A stretch of DNA of 18,601 bases, from NCBI GenBank assembly GCA_018883975.1, contig JAHLFD010000166.1, positions 1 to 18,601 of the forward strand. Reading direction: 5' to 3'. The position numbers and the translations under genes were made by a program. Below are positions 7,093 through 15,244 of this stretch, piece after piece. This DNA is from Zhenhengia stercoravium. Its GTDB lineage: Bacteria; Bacillota; Clostridia; Lachnospirales; Cellulosilyticaceae. The notes beneath the pieces are model-generated. The model worked only from the letters and a program-made list of their open reading frames with translations, did not search any database and was not told the DNA's origin. The stretch's first letter is position 1. Each line of letters opens with the position of its first letter.

Positions 7093-8397
7093 ATGAAAAT
7101 TTTTTCCAAACAAATTTTTGATGCAGAGTATTATAGAATTCCATCCTTAATTGTAACAAAAAAAGGAACAGTTATTGCATGTGCAGATGCTCGCTATACA
7201 GATCCTGCAGATAATCCTAATCGTATTGATAAAGTGATAAGAAGAAGCGAAGATCATGGTGTAACCTGGCAGGAACCTATTCTAGCAGTAGAAAGTGTAG
7301 GAGAAGGAAGAAGTGAAGGTGCAGGAGATATTGACCCTTCTATGGTATATGATGCTGATACAGATACTATATGGTTATTTTATTGTCATACACCAGGAGG
7401 GGTTGGTTTATGGAATTCAAGGCCAGGCAAGGGGGTAGACAAGGAAGGAAATCGCTACCTTTATGATGTACATAATAACAGATTTGTACTAAGAGATGGC
7501 GTGATCTATAGTGAATCGGGAGAAGCTACCTCATTACGTGTAGATGAAGCAGGCTACGTTTATAAAGAGGATGAGTTAATCGGTAATATTTTTAAAGGGA
7601 CAGGCCCATTATTAGAAGAGCGTACATCCTTTTTAGAAGTTGTATATAGTAAAGATGATGGATTAACTTGGTCTAAACCTATTAATTTAAATGGACAAGT
7701 TAAAGAAGAGTGGATGAAATTTATAGGACCTGGACCTGGTGTAGGTATTCAAATGACAACAGGAAAATATAAAGGAAGATTAGTTGTTCCTATTTACTTC
7801 TCTAATCATACTAACGCTGTAGGGTGGACTATGTCTTGTTGTCTTATCATAAGTGATGACCATGGTCAAACCTGGACAAGAGGCAACTCACCAAATGATG
7901 GACGCATTTATAAAGGGCAAGAAGTAGAGGCTAGCACGCTTTTAGACTATGAGGCATGCTTAACAGAATCTCAAGTGGTAGAGCTTAATGATGGTAGATT
8001 ACTTTATATGATGAGAAATCATGATAGACAAAAACGCACAGCCAGAGCTTATAGCGAAGATGGTGGTATGACTTGGAGCCAAGTAGAATGGGTAGAGGCG
8101 TTAGAAGATCCAACATGCCAATCTTCACTTGTTAAATATCCAGACTTAGGAGATGGCAAGGAACGCATTTTATTCGCCAACCCAGCGGATGTAAAAGAGC
8201 GTAAAAGAGGTACAGTAAGGCTAAGTGAAGATGGTGGTCAGACTTTCCCTTATGCAAAAGTCATTAAAGAAGATGATTTTGTTTATAATAGTATGGCTGT
8301 TTTACAGGATGGAACAATTGGTATGCTTTACGAAGGTAGAGATGATATGAAGGAAATGGAATTTATAAAATTCACCCTAGATTGGATTAAGGAATAA
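7093..8397 (+). CDS. GH33 exo-alpha-sialidase (neuraminidase), no signal peptide
   Basis: This enzyme releases terminal sialic acids and is a six-bladed beta-propeller. The ATG at 7093 is preferred (434 aa) because AAGGAG lies 7-12 bases upstream and overlaps an alternative in-frame TTG start at 7075. The YRIP motif supplies the first catalytic Arg (R15). Five Asp boxes (S-x-D-x-G-x-T-W/F) lie at about residues 52, 186, 254, 321 and 378. The TESQVVELNDGRLL region (Glu about 293) with R308, a later Arg cluster (NPADVKERKRGTVRL) and YNSMAV...MLYE (Y398, E414) match the remaining active-site positions. The ~120 residues between Asp boxes 1 and 2 resemble the inserted irregular domain of clostridial NanI-type sialidases. 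There is no secretion signal, lectin domain or anchor, so it probably acts on imported sialosides or leaves the cell by another route. No nan catabolic genes are adjacent. Confidence 0.92.
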   Translation: MKIFSKQIFDAEYYRIPSLIVTKKGTVIACADARYTDPADNPNRIDKVIRRSEDHGVTWQEPILAVESVGEGRSEGAGDIDPSMVYDADTDTIWLFYCHTPGGVGLWNSRPGKGVDKEGNRYLYDVHNNRFVLRDGVIYSESGEATSLRVDEAGYVYKEDELIGNIFKGTGPLLEERTSFLEVVYSKDDGLTWSKPINLNGQVKEEWMKFIGPGPGVGIQMTTGKYKGRLVVPIYFSNHTNAVGWTMSCCLIISDDHGQTWTRGNSPNDGRIYKGQEVEASTLLDYEACLTESQVVELNDGRLLYMMRNHDRQKRTARAYSEDGGMTWSQVEWVEALEDPTCQSSLVKYPDLGDGKERILFANPADVKERKRGTVRLSEDGGQTFPYAKVIKEDDFVYNSMAVLQDGTIGMLYEGRDDMKEMEFIKFTLDWIKE

Positions 8398-8415
8398 TGA
8401 AGGTGATTTAAAGAG

Positions 8416-8441
8416 AAGGCGCTCATAGAAGTGCCTTTTTT
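8416..8441 (+). terminator. Intrinsic terminator after the sialidase gene
   Basis: AAGGCGCT (8416-8423) pairs with AGTGCCTT (8430-8437) with one G-U pair, and the sequence continues as a T-run to 8441. Confidence 0.75.
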
Positions 8442-8481
8442 AATGCACATTTTATAAAAATAGAATAGATTAGAGTTTGGG

Positions 8482-8505
8482 GTATGAAAAAAAATCATAC
8501 TTTTT
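8482..8505 (+). promoter_or_regulatory. Inverted repeat GTATGA-A7-TCATAC followed by T5, upstream of the ABC importer
   Basis: The arms 8482-8487 and 8495-8500 flank seven A; T5 follows. It could be a weak second terminator or an operator. The same arm core (GTATGA/TCATAC) recurs in the terminator at the other end of this operon (11185-11210). Confidence 0.35.
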
Positions 8506-8522
8506 AAAAAAATAAACTTATA

Positions 8523-8528
8523 TATAAT
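8523..8528 (+). promoter_or_regulatory. Candidate -10 box for the ABC importer operon
   Basis: TATAAT lies 60 bp before the permease start, in an AT-rich tract. The -35 region (8500-8506) is only a run of T, so this is a weak call. Confidence 0.35.
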
Positions 8529-8587
8529 AAGTAATATAAAAGCATTTATTTGATAAGTTTTTAGGGAATACACTAGGGGGGGATGGT

Positions 8588-9349
8588 ATGAATAAGATTT
8601 CGGATAAGGTATGGCTCCTTATTTCTTTTGTAACGGCTATTGTTTTGTGGCAACTTATTTCTATGTCTGAGGCAGGTGGTGTTGTTTTTGCTTCACCTGT
8701 AGAGGTCATAGAAAGGTGTATTAAGAAAATAGCAGACGGAACTTTATGGCTACATATTTACTACAGCCTATTTCGCGTTATTTGTGGTTTTTCTCTTGCT
8801 TTTATTGTCTCTATTCCAGTAGCTTTTTTAATGGGATGGTATAGACCAGTTAGGTGTTTAATCGAGCCTTGGATACAATTTGTAAGAAATATTCCACCAC
8901 TTGCTTACATACCCCTTATTATTGTTGGGGTAGGGGTAGATGAAAGGTCAAAGGTAACAGTGATTTTTATTGCTTCTTTTTTAGTATTAGTGGTAACTAT
9001 TTATCAAGGTGTACGTAGTGTAGATGCTACGCTGATTAAAGCAGCTAAAATACTTGGAGCATCTGATAGAGATATTTTCTTTAAAGTGGTTATTCCAGCT
9101 TCTACACCTTTTATTTTAGTAGGTACAAGGCTAGGTTTATCTGCAGCCTTAACGACCTTAGTAGCTGCAGAACTGACAGGTGCATCAAAGGGACTTGGTA
9201 TGATGATTCAAACAGCAAGTGGGAATTATGATATGGGAACGGTATTACTTGGTATTATTATTATAGGCATTATAGGAATGGCTATGGAGAAATTTGTTAG
9301 ATTCCTTGAAAGGAGGCTCACAGGATGGCAGGAGACTCATGTACAGTAA
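8588..9349 (+). CDS. ABC transporter permease, nitrate/sulfonate/taurine type
   Basis: This 253-residue inner-membrane permease of the SsuC/TauC/NrtB family has about six helices. They start with LISFVTAIVLWQLI, continue with LFRVICGFSLAFIVSIPVAF, and end with GTVLLGIIIIGIIGMAM. The EAA coupling motif that contacts the ATPase is AAKILGASDRDIFFKVVIPAS at about residues 151-171. The start has a very strong ribosome-binding site (G-run ending at 8582). The ATPase gene begins inside its 3' end (25-bp overlap), and the lipoprotein gene follows, so this is a complete importer operon. The family takes up sulfonates, taurine, nitrate, thiamine precursors or similar small anions. No riboswitch or biosynthetic neighbour identifies the substrate. 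Confidence 0.92.
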   Translation: MNKISDKVWLLISFVTAIVLWQLISMSEAGGVVFASPVEVIERCIKKIADGTLWLHIYYSLFRVICGFSLAFIVSIPVAFLMGWYRPVRCLIEPWIQFVRNIPPLAYIPLIIVGVGVDERSKVTVIFIASFLVLVVTIYQGVRSVDATLIKAAKILGASDRDIFFKVVIPASTPFILVGTRLGLSAALTTLVAAELTGASKGLGMMIQTASGNYDMGTVLLGIIIIGIIGMAMEKFVRFLERRLTGWQETHVQ

Positions 9350-10116
9350 AGGTTAAGATAGATCATGTTAAGAAAGTTTTCAATGCAAGAGGAAATGAAG
9401 TGGTAGCACTTAACGGTGTAGACCTAGAGATTAAAGAGAATGAATTTGTATGTGTAGTAGGACCTTCTGGTTGTGGTAAGTCAACCTTACTTAATATTAT
9501 TGCAGGCTTAGATGTACCCAGTTCAGGTAGCGTTCTTTTAGATGGTAATCCTATAGATGGACCAGGACCAGAGCGTGGCGTAGTCTTTCAGCAATATGCC
9601 CTTTTCCCTTGGCTAACTGTAGAGAAGAATATTGCCTTTGGGCTTAAACTAAGAGGCATGAAGCGAGAAGACATTCAAAAAGAAACAGCAAAATACTTAG
9701 AGATAGTAGGCCTAAGTAGCTTTGCAAAAAGTTATCCTAAAGAGCTATCTGGTGGGATGAAACAAAGGGTAGCTATAGCCAGGGCTTATGCAGTAAATCC
9801 AGAAGTACTTTTAATGGATGAACCTTTTGGTGCCTTAGATGCACAGACAAGAACGCAGCTTCAAAGTGAGCTTTTACAGACTTGGGAGAGAGAGCAAAAG
9901 ACTTGTTTCTTTATTACACATGACGTAGAGGAAGCAATTATTCTGGCACAACGTGTAGTCATCATGAGTGCAAGACCAGGGCGTATTAAGGAAATTGTTG
10001 AGGTGAATATTCCTTATCCAAGAACGCAGGAAACAAAAATGTCACAAGAATTTTTAGAGCTTAAAAACTACATCTGGGGTCAGGTTTATGAGGAGTATCT
10101 AGCAGTGAGAAAATAA
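9325..10116 (+). CDS. ABC transporter ATP-binding protein, nitrate/sulfonate/taurine type
   Basis: This 263-residue ATPase belongs to the SsuB/TauB/NrtD group. It has Walker A GPSGCGKST (46-54), a Q-loop Q89/Q90 in VVFQQYALFPW, the signature LSGGMKQR (141-148), Walker B VLLMDEPFGALD (161-172) and the H-loop H199 in FITHDVEEA. FQQYALFPW and DEPFGALD are typical of this importer group. AGGAGG at 9311-9316 fixes the ATG at 9325, which overlaps the permease gene by 25 bp and implies coupled translation. The gene ends 20 bp before the lipoprotein gene. Confidence 0.94.
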   Translation: MAGDSCTVKVKIDHVKKVFNARGNEVVALNGVDLEIKENEFVCVVGPSGCGKSTLLNIIAGLDVPSSGSVLLDGNPIDGPGPERGVVFQQYALFPWLTVEKNIAFGLKLRGMKREDIQKETAKYLEIVGLSSFAKSYPKELSGGMKQRVAIARAYAVNPEVLLMDEPFGALDAQTRTQLQSELLQTWEREQKTCFFITHDVEEAIILAQRVVIMSARPGRIKEIVEVNIPYPRTQETKMSQEFLELKNYIWGQVYEEYLAVRK

Positions 10117-10136
10117 AAAGTAGAGGGGGAAGTAGT

Positions 10137-11162
10137 ATGAGGAAAATCTTTAAGTTAGCATTAATGGGTTTATTAACAATGAGTATGGCTGTAGGATGTA
10201 CACCAAGTCAAACTACAGGTGCACAGGCAGGTGGGGCAAATAAAACGCCGGATAAGGTACGCGTAGCTTATATGCCTAATATGGGAAGTGCTTCAGCAGT
10301 TGTATCAGGCATTGAACAAGGCTATTTTGAAGAATATGGTCTAGATATAGAGCTTGTACAATTTGCAGGAGGCCCAGCAGAAATCGCTGCCCTTGCTTCA
10401 GAAGATATTCAAATTGCCCAGATTGGGCATGGCGCACATGCACTTTGTATTGAAGGGGAAGCTAAAGTTTTTGCCATTGATGCCTTAAGTTTATCAGATG
10501 TAGTATTAGCCAATAAAGATAAAGGCATTAGCAGTGTAGAAGATTTAAAAGGAAAGAAAGTGGCTGTTCAAGCAGGAACTTCTTCAGAAATTATTTTAAA
10601 CTTAGCCCTTGAAAAAGCAGGGATGGAGCAAAAAGACCTAGAGATTATTCAAATGGAAGCTTCAGGTATGGTATCTGCTATGGTTGGAGGCAGTATAGAT
10701 GCTTGTGCAACATGGGAACCAAGTTCTACAACCATTATGAATCAAATGGGTGATAGCTGTATTACTTTAGCAGGTAATGAAGACTTTTTAGAACAAGCAA
10801 CTTTTGCAAGTGGTTATATTACTACTGATAAATATGCTAAAGAAAATAAAGATATTTTAGTACGCTTTGCAAAAGCTTTATTAAAAGCACAAGATTATAG
10901 AGATCCTCATATTGAAGAGATTTGTAAGGCAGTAGCCAAACTGATAGAAGCTGATGAAGCTACTATTTTAGATACAAAGAATGGGGCTAAATGGCTGACA
11001 GGGGAAGAGATTAAAGCTAGCTTAGAAGATGGGACCATTAAGAAGTATTATGAAAGTCAACAACAAGTCTTCATTAATGCAGGTAGAATTCCAGAGTCAG
11101 TACCGGTTGAAGATTATGTGATGTTTGACATTATGGAAGAGGCAACAAGTAGCTATAAATAA
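10137..11162 (+). CDS. ABC transporter substrate-binding lipoprotein (NMT1/SsuA/TauA-like)
   Basis: This 341-residue protein begins with a lipoprotein signal (positively charged RKIFK, a hydrophobic core, lipobox AVGC with the lipid-modified C21) followed by a short linker rich in small and polar residues. The mature part has the NMT1/SsuA-like fold: RVAYMPNMGSASAVVSGIEQGYF, then GLDIELVQFAGGPAEIAALAS, the KGKKVAVQAGTSSE segment and VSAMVGGSIDACATWEP. These match the binding-protein family for sulfonates, taurine, nitrate and thiamine precursors. It is anchored outside the membrane and feeds the permease encoded upstream. The ligand cannot be assigned; a kinase/regulator pair directly downstream may sense the same compound. 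Confidence 0.92.
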   Translation: MRKIFKLALMGLLTMSMAVGCTPSQTTGAQAGGANKTPDKVRVAYMPNMGSASAVVSGIEQGYFEEYGLDIELVQFAGGPAEIAALASEDIQIAQIGHGAHALCIEGEAKVFAIDALSLSDVVLANKDKGISSVEDLKGKKVAVQAGTSSEIILNLALEKAGMEQKDLEIIQMEASGMVSAMVGGSIDACATWEPSSTTIMNQMGDSCITLAGNEDFLEQATFASGYITTDKYAKENKDILVRFAKALLKAQDYRDPHIEEICKAVAKLIEADEATILDTKNGAKWLTGEEIKASLEDGTIKKYYESQQQVFINAGRIPESVPVEDYVMFDIMEEATSSYK

Positions 11163-11184
11163 AAACTATAAAGTTTATAAGAAG

Positions 11185-11220
11185 AGAGTATGACTTAAGG
11201 GTCATACTCTTTTGTTGTTT
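11185..11220 (+). terminator. Intrinsic terminator after the importer operon
   Basis: The perfect 10-bp stem AGAGTATGAC / GTCATACTCT (11185-11194, 11201-11210) has a 6-base loop and is followed by the T-rich TTTGTTGTTT. Transcripts of the importer should end here; the kinase gene starts 49 bp later. Confidence 0.85.
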
Positions 11221-11232
11221 AGAATTTTGTGA

Positions 11233-11238
11233 TAAAAT
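11233..11238 (+). promoter_or_regulatory. Candidate -10 box for the kinase/regulator genes
   Basis: TAAAAT is preceded 15 bp upstream by TTGTTG (11212-11217), which lies in the T-tract of the terminator. Spacing is short, so this is a weak promoter call. Read-through from the importer operon is the alternative. Confidence 0.35.
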
Positions 11239-11268
11239 TAAGGAAACATAAGCAAAATAGGGGGAAGT

Positions 11269-12768
11269 ATGCTTATCATTATTATGATTTTAATGGCTAT
11301 TGTCTGTCTTTATGTGATTTGTGTAAAAAAAGATAGTATTTCTTTTCTACTACTTGGACTATGCTTAAGTTTTATTATCATGTTTATCGGAATTATTATT
11401 TATATTGCAAAATCGGGAGGCTTCTCCCAATCTCAACGCTTTTTTCTCTTTTTAATTCCAAGTATTCAAGTGAAATTACAATATTTGCCTATTAGCCTAG
11501 ACCGATTAGGGTATATGGTTGCAATAGGGCGCTTTACCTTTCCAGTAATCCTACTAAGTACGGCTATGCATTATTCTATGGTACCAGCCATCAGACAGAG
11601 ACTTAAGTATATAAAGTGGCTTATACTGCCCACAGCTTTTTGGCTCATTTACTATTCTCCAGAGGTTTTTAGAGAAGCAGTACGTGGACGATACTTTTTA
11701 CAATCTTTTATGATTAAACTAGCTTTTGTATGGATTAGTTTATGTATTGTTAGTGCTATTACCTTACTGCTTATTGAATATAGAAGTATTACCATTCCTT
11801 TTTGTAAACGTCACTTTAGATGGGTAATTTTATCTTATTTAAGTATTACCTTATTATATAGTCTTTATTGTATTCAAGACCCAGCTCAAATTTATCAGAC
11901 CTACGGTGTAGATTATATGTGGATTAGAGGGGTGAGCTATACCACTTCAGCCATGTCTACCTTTGGATGGATTGGACTAACCTGCTGTGGTATTTTCTTT
12001 ATTTTATTAGGGAGCTTTAGCATAGCCCATTATACTCAGGTGAAAAGGCTAGATGAGAAAAATGAAGTGCTTTTACAACATAAGTTTGATGCCAGTAATA
12101 TGGGGGCTACAGTTTTTGTACATAGCATGAAGAATCAGCTTCTAGCCAATAGAGTGGTCAATAAAAAAATTATAGAACTTTTAGAAGAACCTGAGCCAGA
12201 TTTGGAGAAACTCAAAGGCTATGCAAGGCGGCTCAATGAACTGAATGAAGGCATGCTCAGTCATATGGAGGAGCTTTATAAATCCATTAAGAACAACGCC
12301 ATGTATCTTATGCCTATTCCAATTGCGCAGCCTGTACAGTCAGCTCTTATCAAGTTTCATGAGAAGTATCCAGAATATGAGGTTCAGGTTAACCTTAAAA
12401 CCCAAGAGATAGTACTTGCAGATGAAGTCCATTTGAGTGAAGCGATTTATAATCTTCTTACCAATGGGTATGAGGCAGCAGCAGAGGCACATAAAGATGA
12501 GGCAAAAGTAGAACTGATTACCTATAGTGAACGACTATATACCGTAATTGAAGTACGGGATAATGGCAATGGTCTGTCTAAAGAAAAGCTAGGGAAAATC
12601 TTTGATCCCTTTTTTATAAGTAAAAATACTAATTATAATTGGGGAATGGGGCTGTACTATGTAAAGAAAATTATAAAGGGGCATTTAGGCAGCTTGCGCG
12701 TAGAAAGCATAGAAAATGAAGGAACGCATATGTTTATTTTATTACCTAAGTTTAGTGAGAACACTTAA
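11269..12768 (+). CDS. Multi-transmembrane sensor histidine kinase
   Basis: This 499-residue kinase has roughly seven or eight hydrophobic segments in residues 1-255, which I do not recognise as a named sensor domain. They are followed by a short linker and a cytoplasmic kinase core. The phospho-acceptor is probably H285 in FVHSMKNQLLAN, an H-x-x-x-N-x-L box like that of HPK10/LytS-type kinases rather than the classical HEIRTPL. The ATPase domain shows the N box (EAIYNLLTNGYEA, N395/N399), G1 DNGNG (431-435), F box FDPFF (445-449) and G2 NWGMGLYYV (457-465). AGGGGG (11259-11264) supports the start. The regulator gene follows after 12 bp. Its position suggests that it senses nutrient status or the ligand of the upstream importer; that is inference. 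Confidence 0.88.
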   Translation: MLIIIMILMAIVCLYVICVKKDSISFLLLGLCLSFIIMFIGIIIYIAKSGGFSQSQRFFLFLIPSIQVKLQYLPISLDRLGYMVAIGRFTFPVILLSTAMHYSMVPAIRQRLKYIKWLILPTAFWLIYYSPEVFREAVRGRYFLQSFMIKLAFVWISLCIVSAITLLLIEYRSITIPFCKRHFRWVILSYLSITLLYSLYCIQDPAQIYQTYGVDYMWIRGVSYTTSAMSTFGWIGLTCCGIFFILLGSFSIAHYTQVKRLDEKNEVLLQHKFDASNMGATVFVHSMKNQLLANRVVNKKIIELLEEPEPDLEKLKGYARRLNELNEGMLSHMEELYKSIKNNAMYLMPIPIAQPVQSALIKFHEKYPEYEVQVNLKTQEIVLADEVHLSEAIYNLLTNGYEAAAEAHKDEAKVELITYSERLYTVIEVRDNGNGLSKEKLGKIFDPFFISKNTNYNWGMGLYYVKKIIKGHLGSLRVESIENEGTHMFILLPKFSENT

Positions 12769-12780
12769 GGGAGGTAGACT

Positions 12781-13455
12781 ATGGGGGAGAGTATAAAGGT
12801 GATGGTGGCAGAAGACTTTGACCTGATTCGTGAAGACTTAGCAGAGCTTATTAGAAAGCAACAAGATATGTGCTTAATAGGGGAGGCGTGTTCTGGAAAA
12901 GAGATAGAAAAGTTGGCTCATGAGGTGCAACCAGACCTTATTTTAATGGATATTGAAATGGAGAAAATCAACTCAGGCATTGTGGCAGCGGAACATATCC
13001 AGTTTGATTATCCAGAGATTAAAATTATTTTTCTAACAGCACATGAAACAGATGATATGGTGATTACAGCTATGGCAACAGGGGCTGTAGATTATGTAGT
13101 TAAAGGCTGTGAGGAAGAAAAGCTTCTTCATCATATAAGATGTGCTTATGAGGATGAGCCTATACTAGAGATGAAATTTCAAAAGAAGATTATGCAGGAG
13201 TTTACACGGCTGCAAACCTCTGAAAGGAGTTTGCTTTACTTTATTCATACCATTTCCAAACTGACACCCACAGAAAGAGAGCTGGTAAAGCTCTTACTTC
13301 AAGGGCATAAGGTAGCGCAGATTGCTCAGCTTAGATGCGTAGAGGTAGTGACGGTTAAAACACAGATTAAAAGCTTGCTGAAGAAGTTTGGCTGTACGCG
13401 TACTAAAGAAATCGTAGAGATGATTCATAATCTAAGAATTTCACATTTATTTTAA
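12781..13455 (+). CDS. NarL/FixJ-family response regulator
   Basis: This 224-residue regulator is the partner of the kinase just upstream (12-bp gap, ribosome-binding site AGGGAGG). The receiver domain has E11/D12, phospho-acceptor D57 in LILMDIEM, T85 in IFLTAHE and K108 in YVVKGC. A linker of about 40 residues precedes a LuxR-type helix-turn-helix at about 160-220 (LTPTERELVKLLLQGHKVAQIA...VTVKTQIKSLLKKFG). The usual 'SNKEIA' stretch of this HTH is replaced by HKVAQIAQLRCVE, a mild divergence. Likely targets are its own operon or the importer genes, but no binding site could be identified. Confidence 0.9.
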   Translation: MGESIKVMVAEDFDLIREDLAELIRKQQDMCLIGEACSGKEIEKLAHEVQPDLILMDIEMEKINSGIVAAEHIQFDYPEIKIIFLTAHETDDMVITAMATGAVDYVVKGCEEEKLLHHIRCAYEDEPILEMKFQKKIMQEFTRLQTSERSLLYFIHTISKLTPTERELVKLLLQGHKVAQIAQLRCVEVVTVKTQIKSLLKKFGCTRTKEIVEMIHNLRISHLF

Positions 13456-13545
13456 TAGGCTTAAACAAGTACTTAAGCGGTATGATTAATGAGCTTAGAG
13501 TGAGAATAAAATAGTTATGGGAAATAAAAAATTGGGGGAATGAAC

Positions 13546-14292
13546 ATGGCTTTATTTAAAGGAGAACTTTATGCAAAATCTTTAGGGATGAATGTAGGAC
13601 TCAATGTTATTTTGCCGCAGGATATGTGTGAGAAGGAGCCTAAAGTATTGTACCTACTTCATGGTATGTCTGATGGATGCGGGGCATGGACTAGATGGAC
13701 ACGTATTGAGCATTATGCTAAGGAGTATGGCTATATTGTCATTATGCCAGAAGTACATATTAGCTTTTATATGAATATGGAGTATGGCGGCAATTACTAT
13801 ACTTACATAACAGAAGAGTTGCCAATGCTTTGTGAGAAGATGTTTGGTATTAAGCCAAATAGAGAAAAGACTTATATAGCTGGCCTTTCTATGGGAGGCT
13901 ATGGGTCTATGTTATGTGCTTTTAGAAATCCACAAAGATACAAAGCCTGCGGCGCCCTTTCTGCGCCATGTGATATGAAAGCTAGAATGGAAGGAAGAGG
14001 ACGAGATGAGAAATGGATTAAAGCTATTATAGGAGATAAGCCTGTAGATGAAAGTTGTGATTTATATAAACTGACAGCAGATCTTATGGATTTAGCACCT
14101 GCCAAAAGGCCAGGACTTATGCTTGTATGTGGAACGAGAGATTTCTTATATGAAGACAATGAGGCATTCAAGAAGTACTTAGAAGAAATCCATTTTGACT
14201 TTAACTATGAGGTATGGGAAGGGGAGCACAATTGGGACTTCTGGGAAGTGGGTATTCAGAAAGTGCTACGATTCTTTGAGGGGATAGCGTAA
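13546..14292 (+). CDS. Esterase-D-family alpha/beta-hydrolase (EstA/tributyrin-esterase-like)
   Basis: This is a 248-residue serine hydrolase of the esterase D fold. The ATG at 13546 is preferred over the one at 13540 because the G5 ribosome-binding site (13534-13538) is too close to the latter. The motifs are the oxyanion region YLLHGMSDG, nucleophile S115 in GLSMGGYG, acid D199 in CGTRDFLYEDN and H228 in GEHNWDFW. The same order is found in S-formylglutathione hydrolases, feruloyl esterases and the short-chain tributyrin esterases. There is no signal peptide, so it is cytoplasmic. Substrates are likely small acyl or phenolic esters, but this cannot be settled from sequence. It lies 90 bp after the NarL-type regulator with no terminator between, so co-transcription is possible. 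Confidence 0.86.
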   Translation: MALFKGELYAKSLGMNVGLNVILPQDMCEKEPKVLYLLHGMSDGCGAWTRWTRIEHYAKEYGYIVIMPEVHISFYMNMEYGGNYYTYITEELPMLCEKMFGIKPNREKTYIAGLSMGGYGSMLCAFRNPQRYKACGALSAPCDMKARMEGRGRDEKWIKAIIGDKPVDESCDLYKLTADLMDLAPAKRPGLMLVCGTRDFLYEDNEAFKKYLEEIHFDFNYEVWEGEHNWDFWEVGIQKVLRFFEGIA

Positions 14293-14436
14293 AGAGGTAG
14301 AAATACTGTAAGAATAACAAATTAAAAATTACATTAATAATAGATTAAGTAAAAGCAAAATGCTTGATATAAGTATAGGGATATATTTATATTAAGTATT
14401 TTAGCGATTAGCTATATTTTTTATAGTATACAGTAG

Positions 14437-14442
14437 TATAAT
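14437..14442 (+). promoter_or_regulatory. Candidate -10 box for the EEP hydrolase gene
   Basis: TATAAT lies 37 bp before the gene start in a very AT-rich 187-bp gap. No convincing -35 is seen at the usual distance. Confidence 0.35.
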
Positions 14443-14479
14443 AAAGAAGAAAATAGGTATTGAGGAAGGGAAGGATAGC

Positions 14480-15163
14480 ATGAAAATTGCAACTTATAAT
14501 ATTGCAGCAGGACAATACTGTCATCAGGATTTAGGATTACTTTCAAAGATGATTGATGAACAAGAAATTGATGTATTAGGGGTACAGGAAGTAGATAACA
14601 AGACGGGGAGAAGCCAACAGGTTAATCAGATTGAGGCTCTTAAAAGTAAGGATATAACTTTTTCGGCTTTTCATAAGGCTATAGACTTTGATGGAGGCGC
14701 CTATGGGTTAGGATGCTTAGTGAATGTACCTGCTCTAGATGTTACATCTGAGCCTTTAGAGAGTAATGGTTTTGAGCAGAGAATTTATCAAAAAATCAGT
14801 ATTAAAATAGGGGAGCACACAGGTTCTTTTTATAATACACACCTTAGTTTTGAAGATACCAAGACAAGAAAAGATCAAATGGCTTATTTAAAACGTCTAT
14901 TAGATGAGGATAAGGCTGAGTTTAAAATCGTAACAGGTGATTTTAATATAGGAGATAGAAGCGAGTTTGAGCTATTTTTAGAGGATTATCAAATTACTAA
15001 TGGGCATAATGGGGTGTGGCATGATACCTTCCAAGGAGAAGACTGTGTGATCCATCAAATTGATAATATTATTTTGAGTAAAAATTTACATATTAATGAA
15101 GTAGGTATGGTGAAGAATAACTACTCTGATCACTGTATGCTATGGGTAGATGTAAGCTGCTAA
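14480..15163 (+). CDS. Endonuclease/exonuclease/phosphatase (EEP, DNase I-like) family hydrolase
   Basis: This 227-residue metal-dependent phosphoesterase contains the full set of EEP motifs: TYNIA at the N-terminus, metal-binding E37 in VQEVD, H121 in YNTHLSF, D154 and N156 in TGDFN, D195-N196 in IDNIIL, and the catalytic D217-H218 pair in YSDHCML. All expected catalytic residues are present. The family includes nucleases, inositol-phosphate phosphatases and sphingomyelinases; this compact stand-alone form has no signal peptide. It is commonly found in Firmicutes as a protein of unassigned substrate. The start is backed by the purine-rich AGGAAGGGAAGGA (14463-14475). A strong terminator follows its stop. 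Confidence 0.88.
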   Translation: MKIATYNIAAGQYCHQDLGLLSKMIDEQEIDVLGVQEVDNKTGRSQQVNQIEALKSKDITFSAFHKAIDFDGGAYGLGCLVNVPALDVTSEPLESNGFEQRIYQKISIKIGEHTGSFYNTHLSFEDTKTRKDQMAYLKRLLDEDKAEFKIVTGDFNIGDRSEFELFLEDYQITNGHNGVWHDTFQGEDCVIHQIDNIILSKNLHINEVGMVKNNYSDHCMLWVDVSC

Positions 15164-15192
15164 TAAGTATAGAAGGATTGTTAGAACAAGCA

Positions 15193-15220
15193 AAAGCTGA
15201 CCAATAAGGTCAGCTTTTTT
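15193..15220 (+). terminator. Intrinsic terminator after the EEP hydrolase gene
   Basis: AAAGCTGACC (15193-15202) and GGTCAGCTTT (15208-15217) form a perfect 10-bp stem with a 5-base loop and a T6 tract. It isolates the hydrolase transcript from the RNA gene that begins about 25 bases later. Confidence 0.88.
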
Positions 15221-15244
15221 ATATGCTTGGAAAGTTTTAATAAA

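Noticed and set aside
8398..8587. Riboswitch (for example TPP) upstream of the NMT1-type importer
   Set aside because: No conserved TPP, SAM, cobalamin or other riboswitch core could be found; only a terminator, an inverted repeat and an AT-rich promoter region are visible.
8328..8709. Minus-strand frames between the sialidase and permease genes
   Set aside because: They cover coding sequence of two well-supported plus-strand genes, the terminator and the AT-rich promoter region. Their composition is what random AT-rich DNA would give.
13899..14171. 90-residue minus-strand frame inside the esterase gene
   Set aside because: It is a shadow of a well-supported esterase with its catalytic triad intact, and has no supporting start signals.
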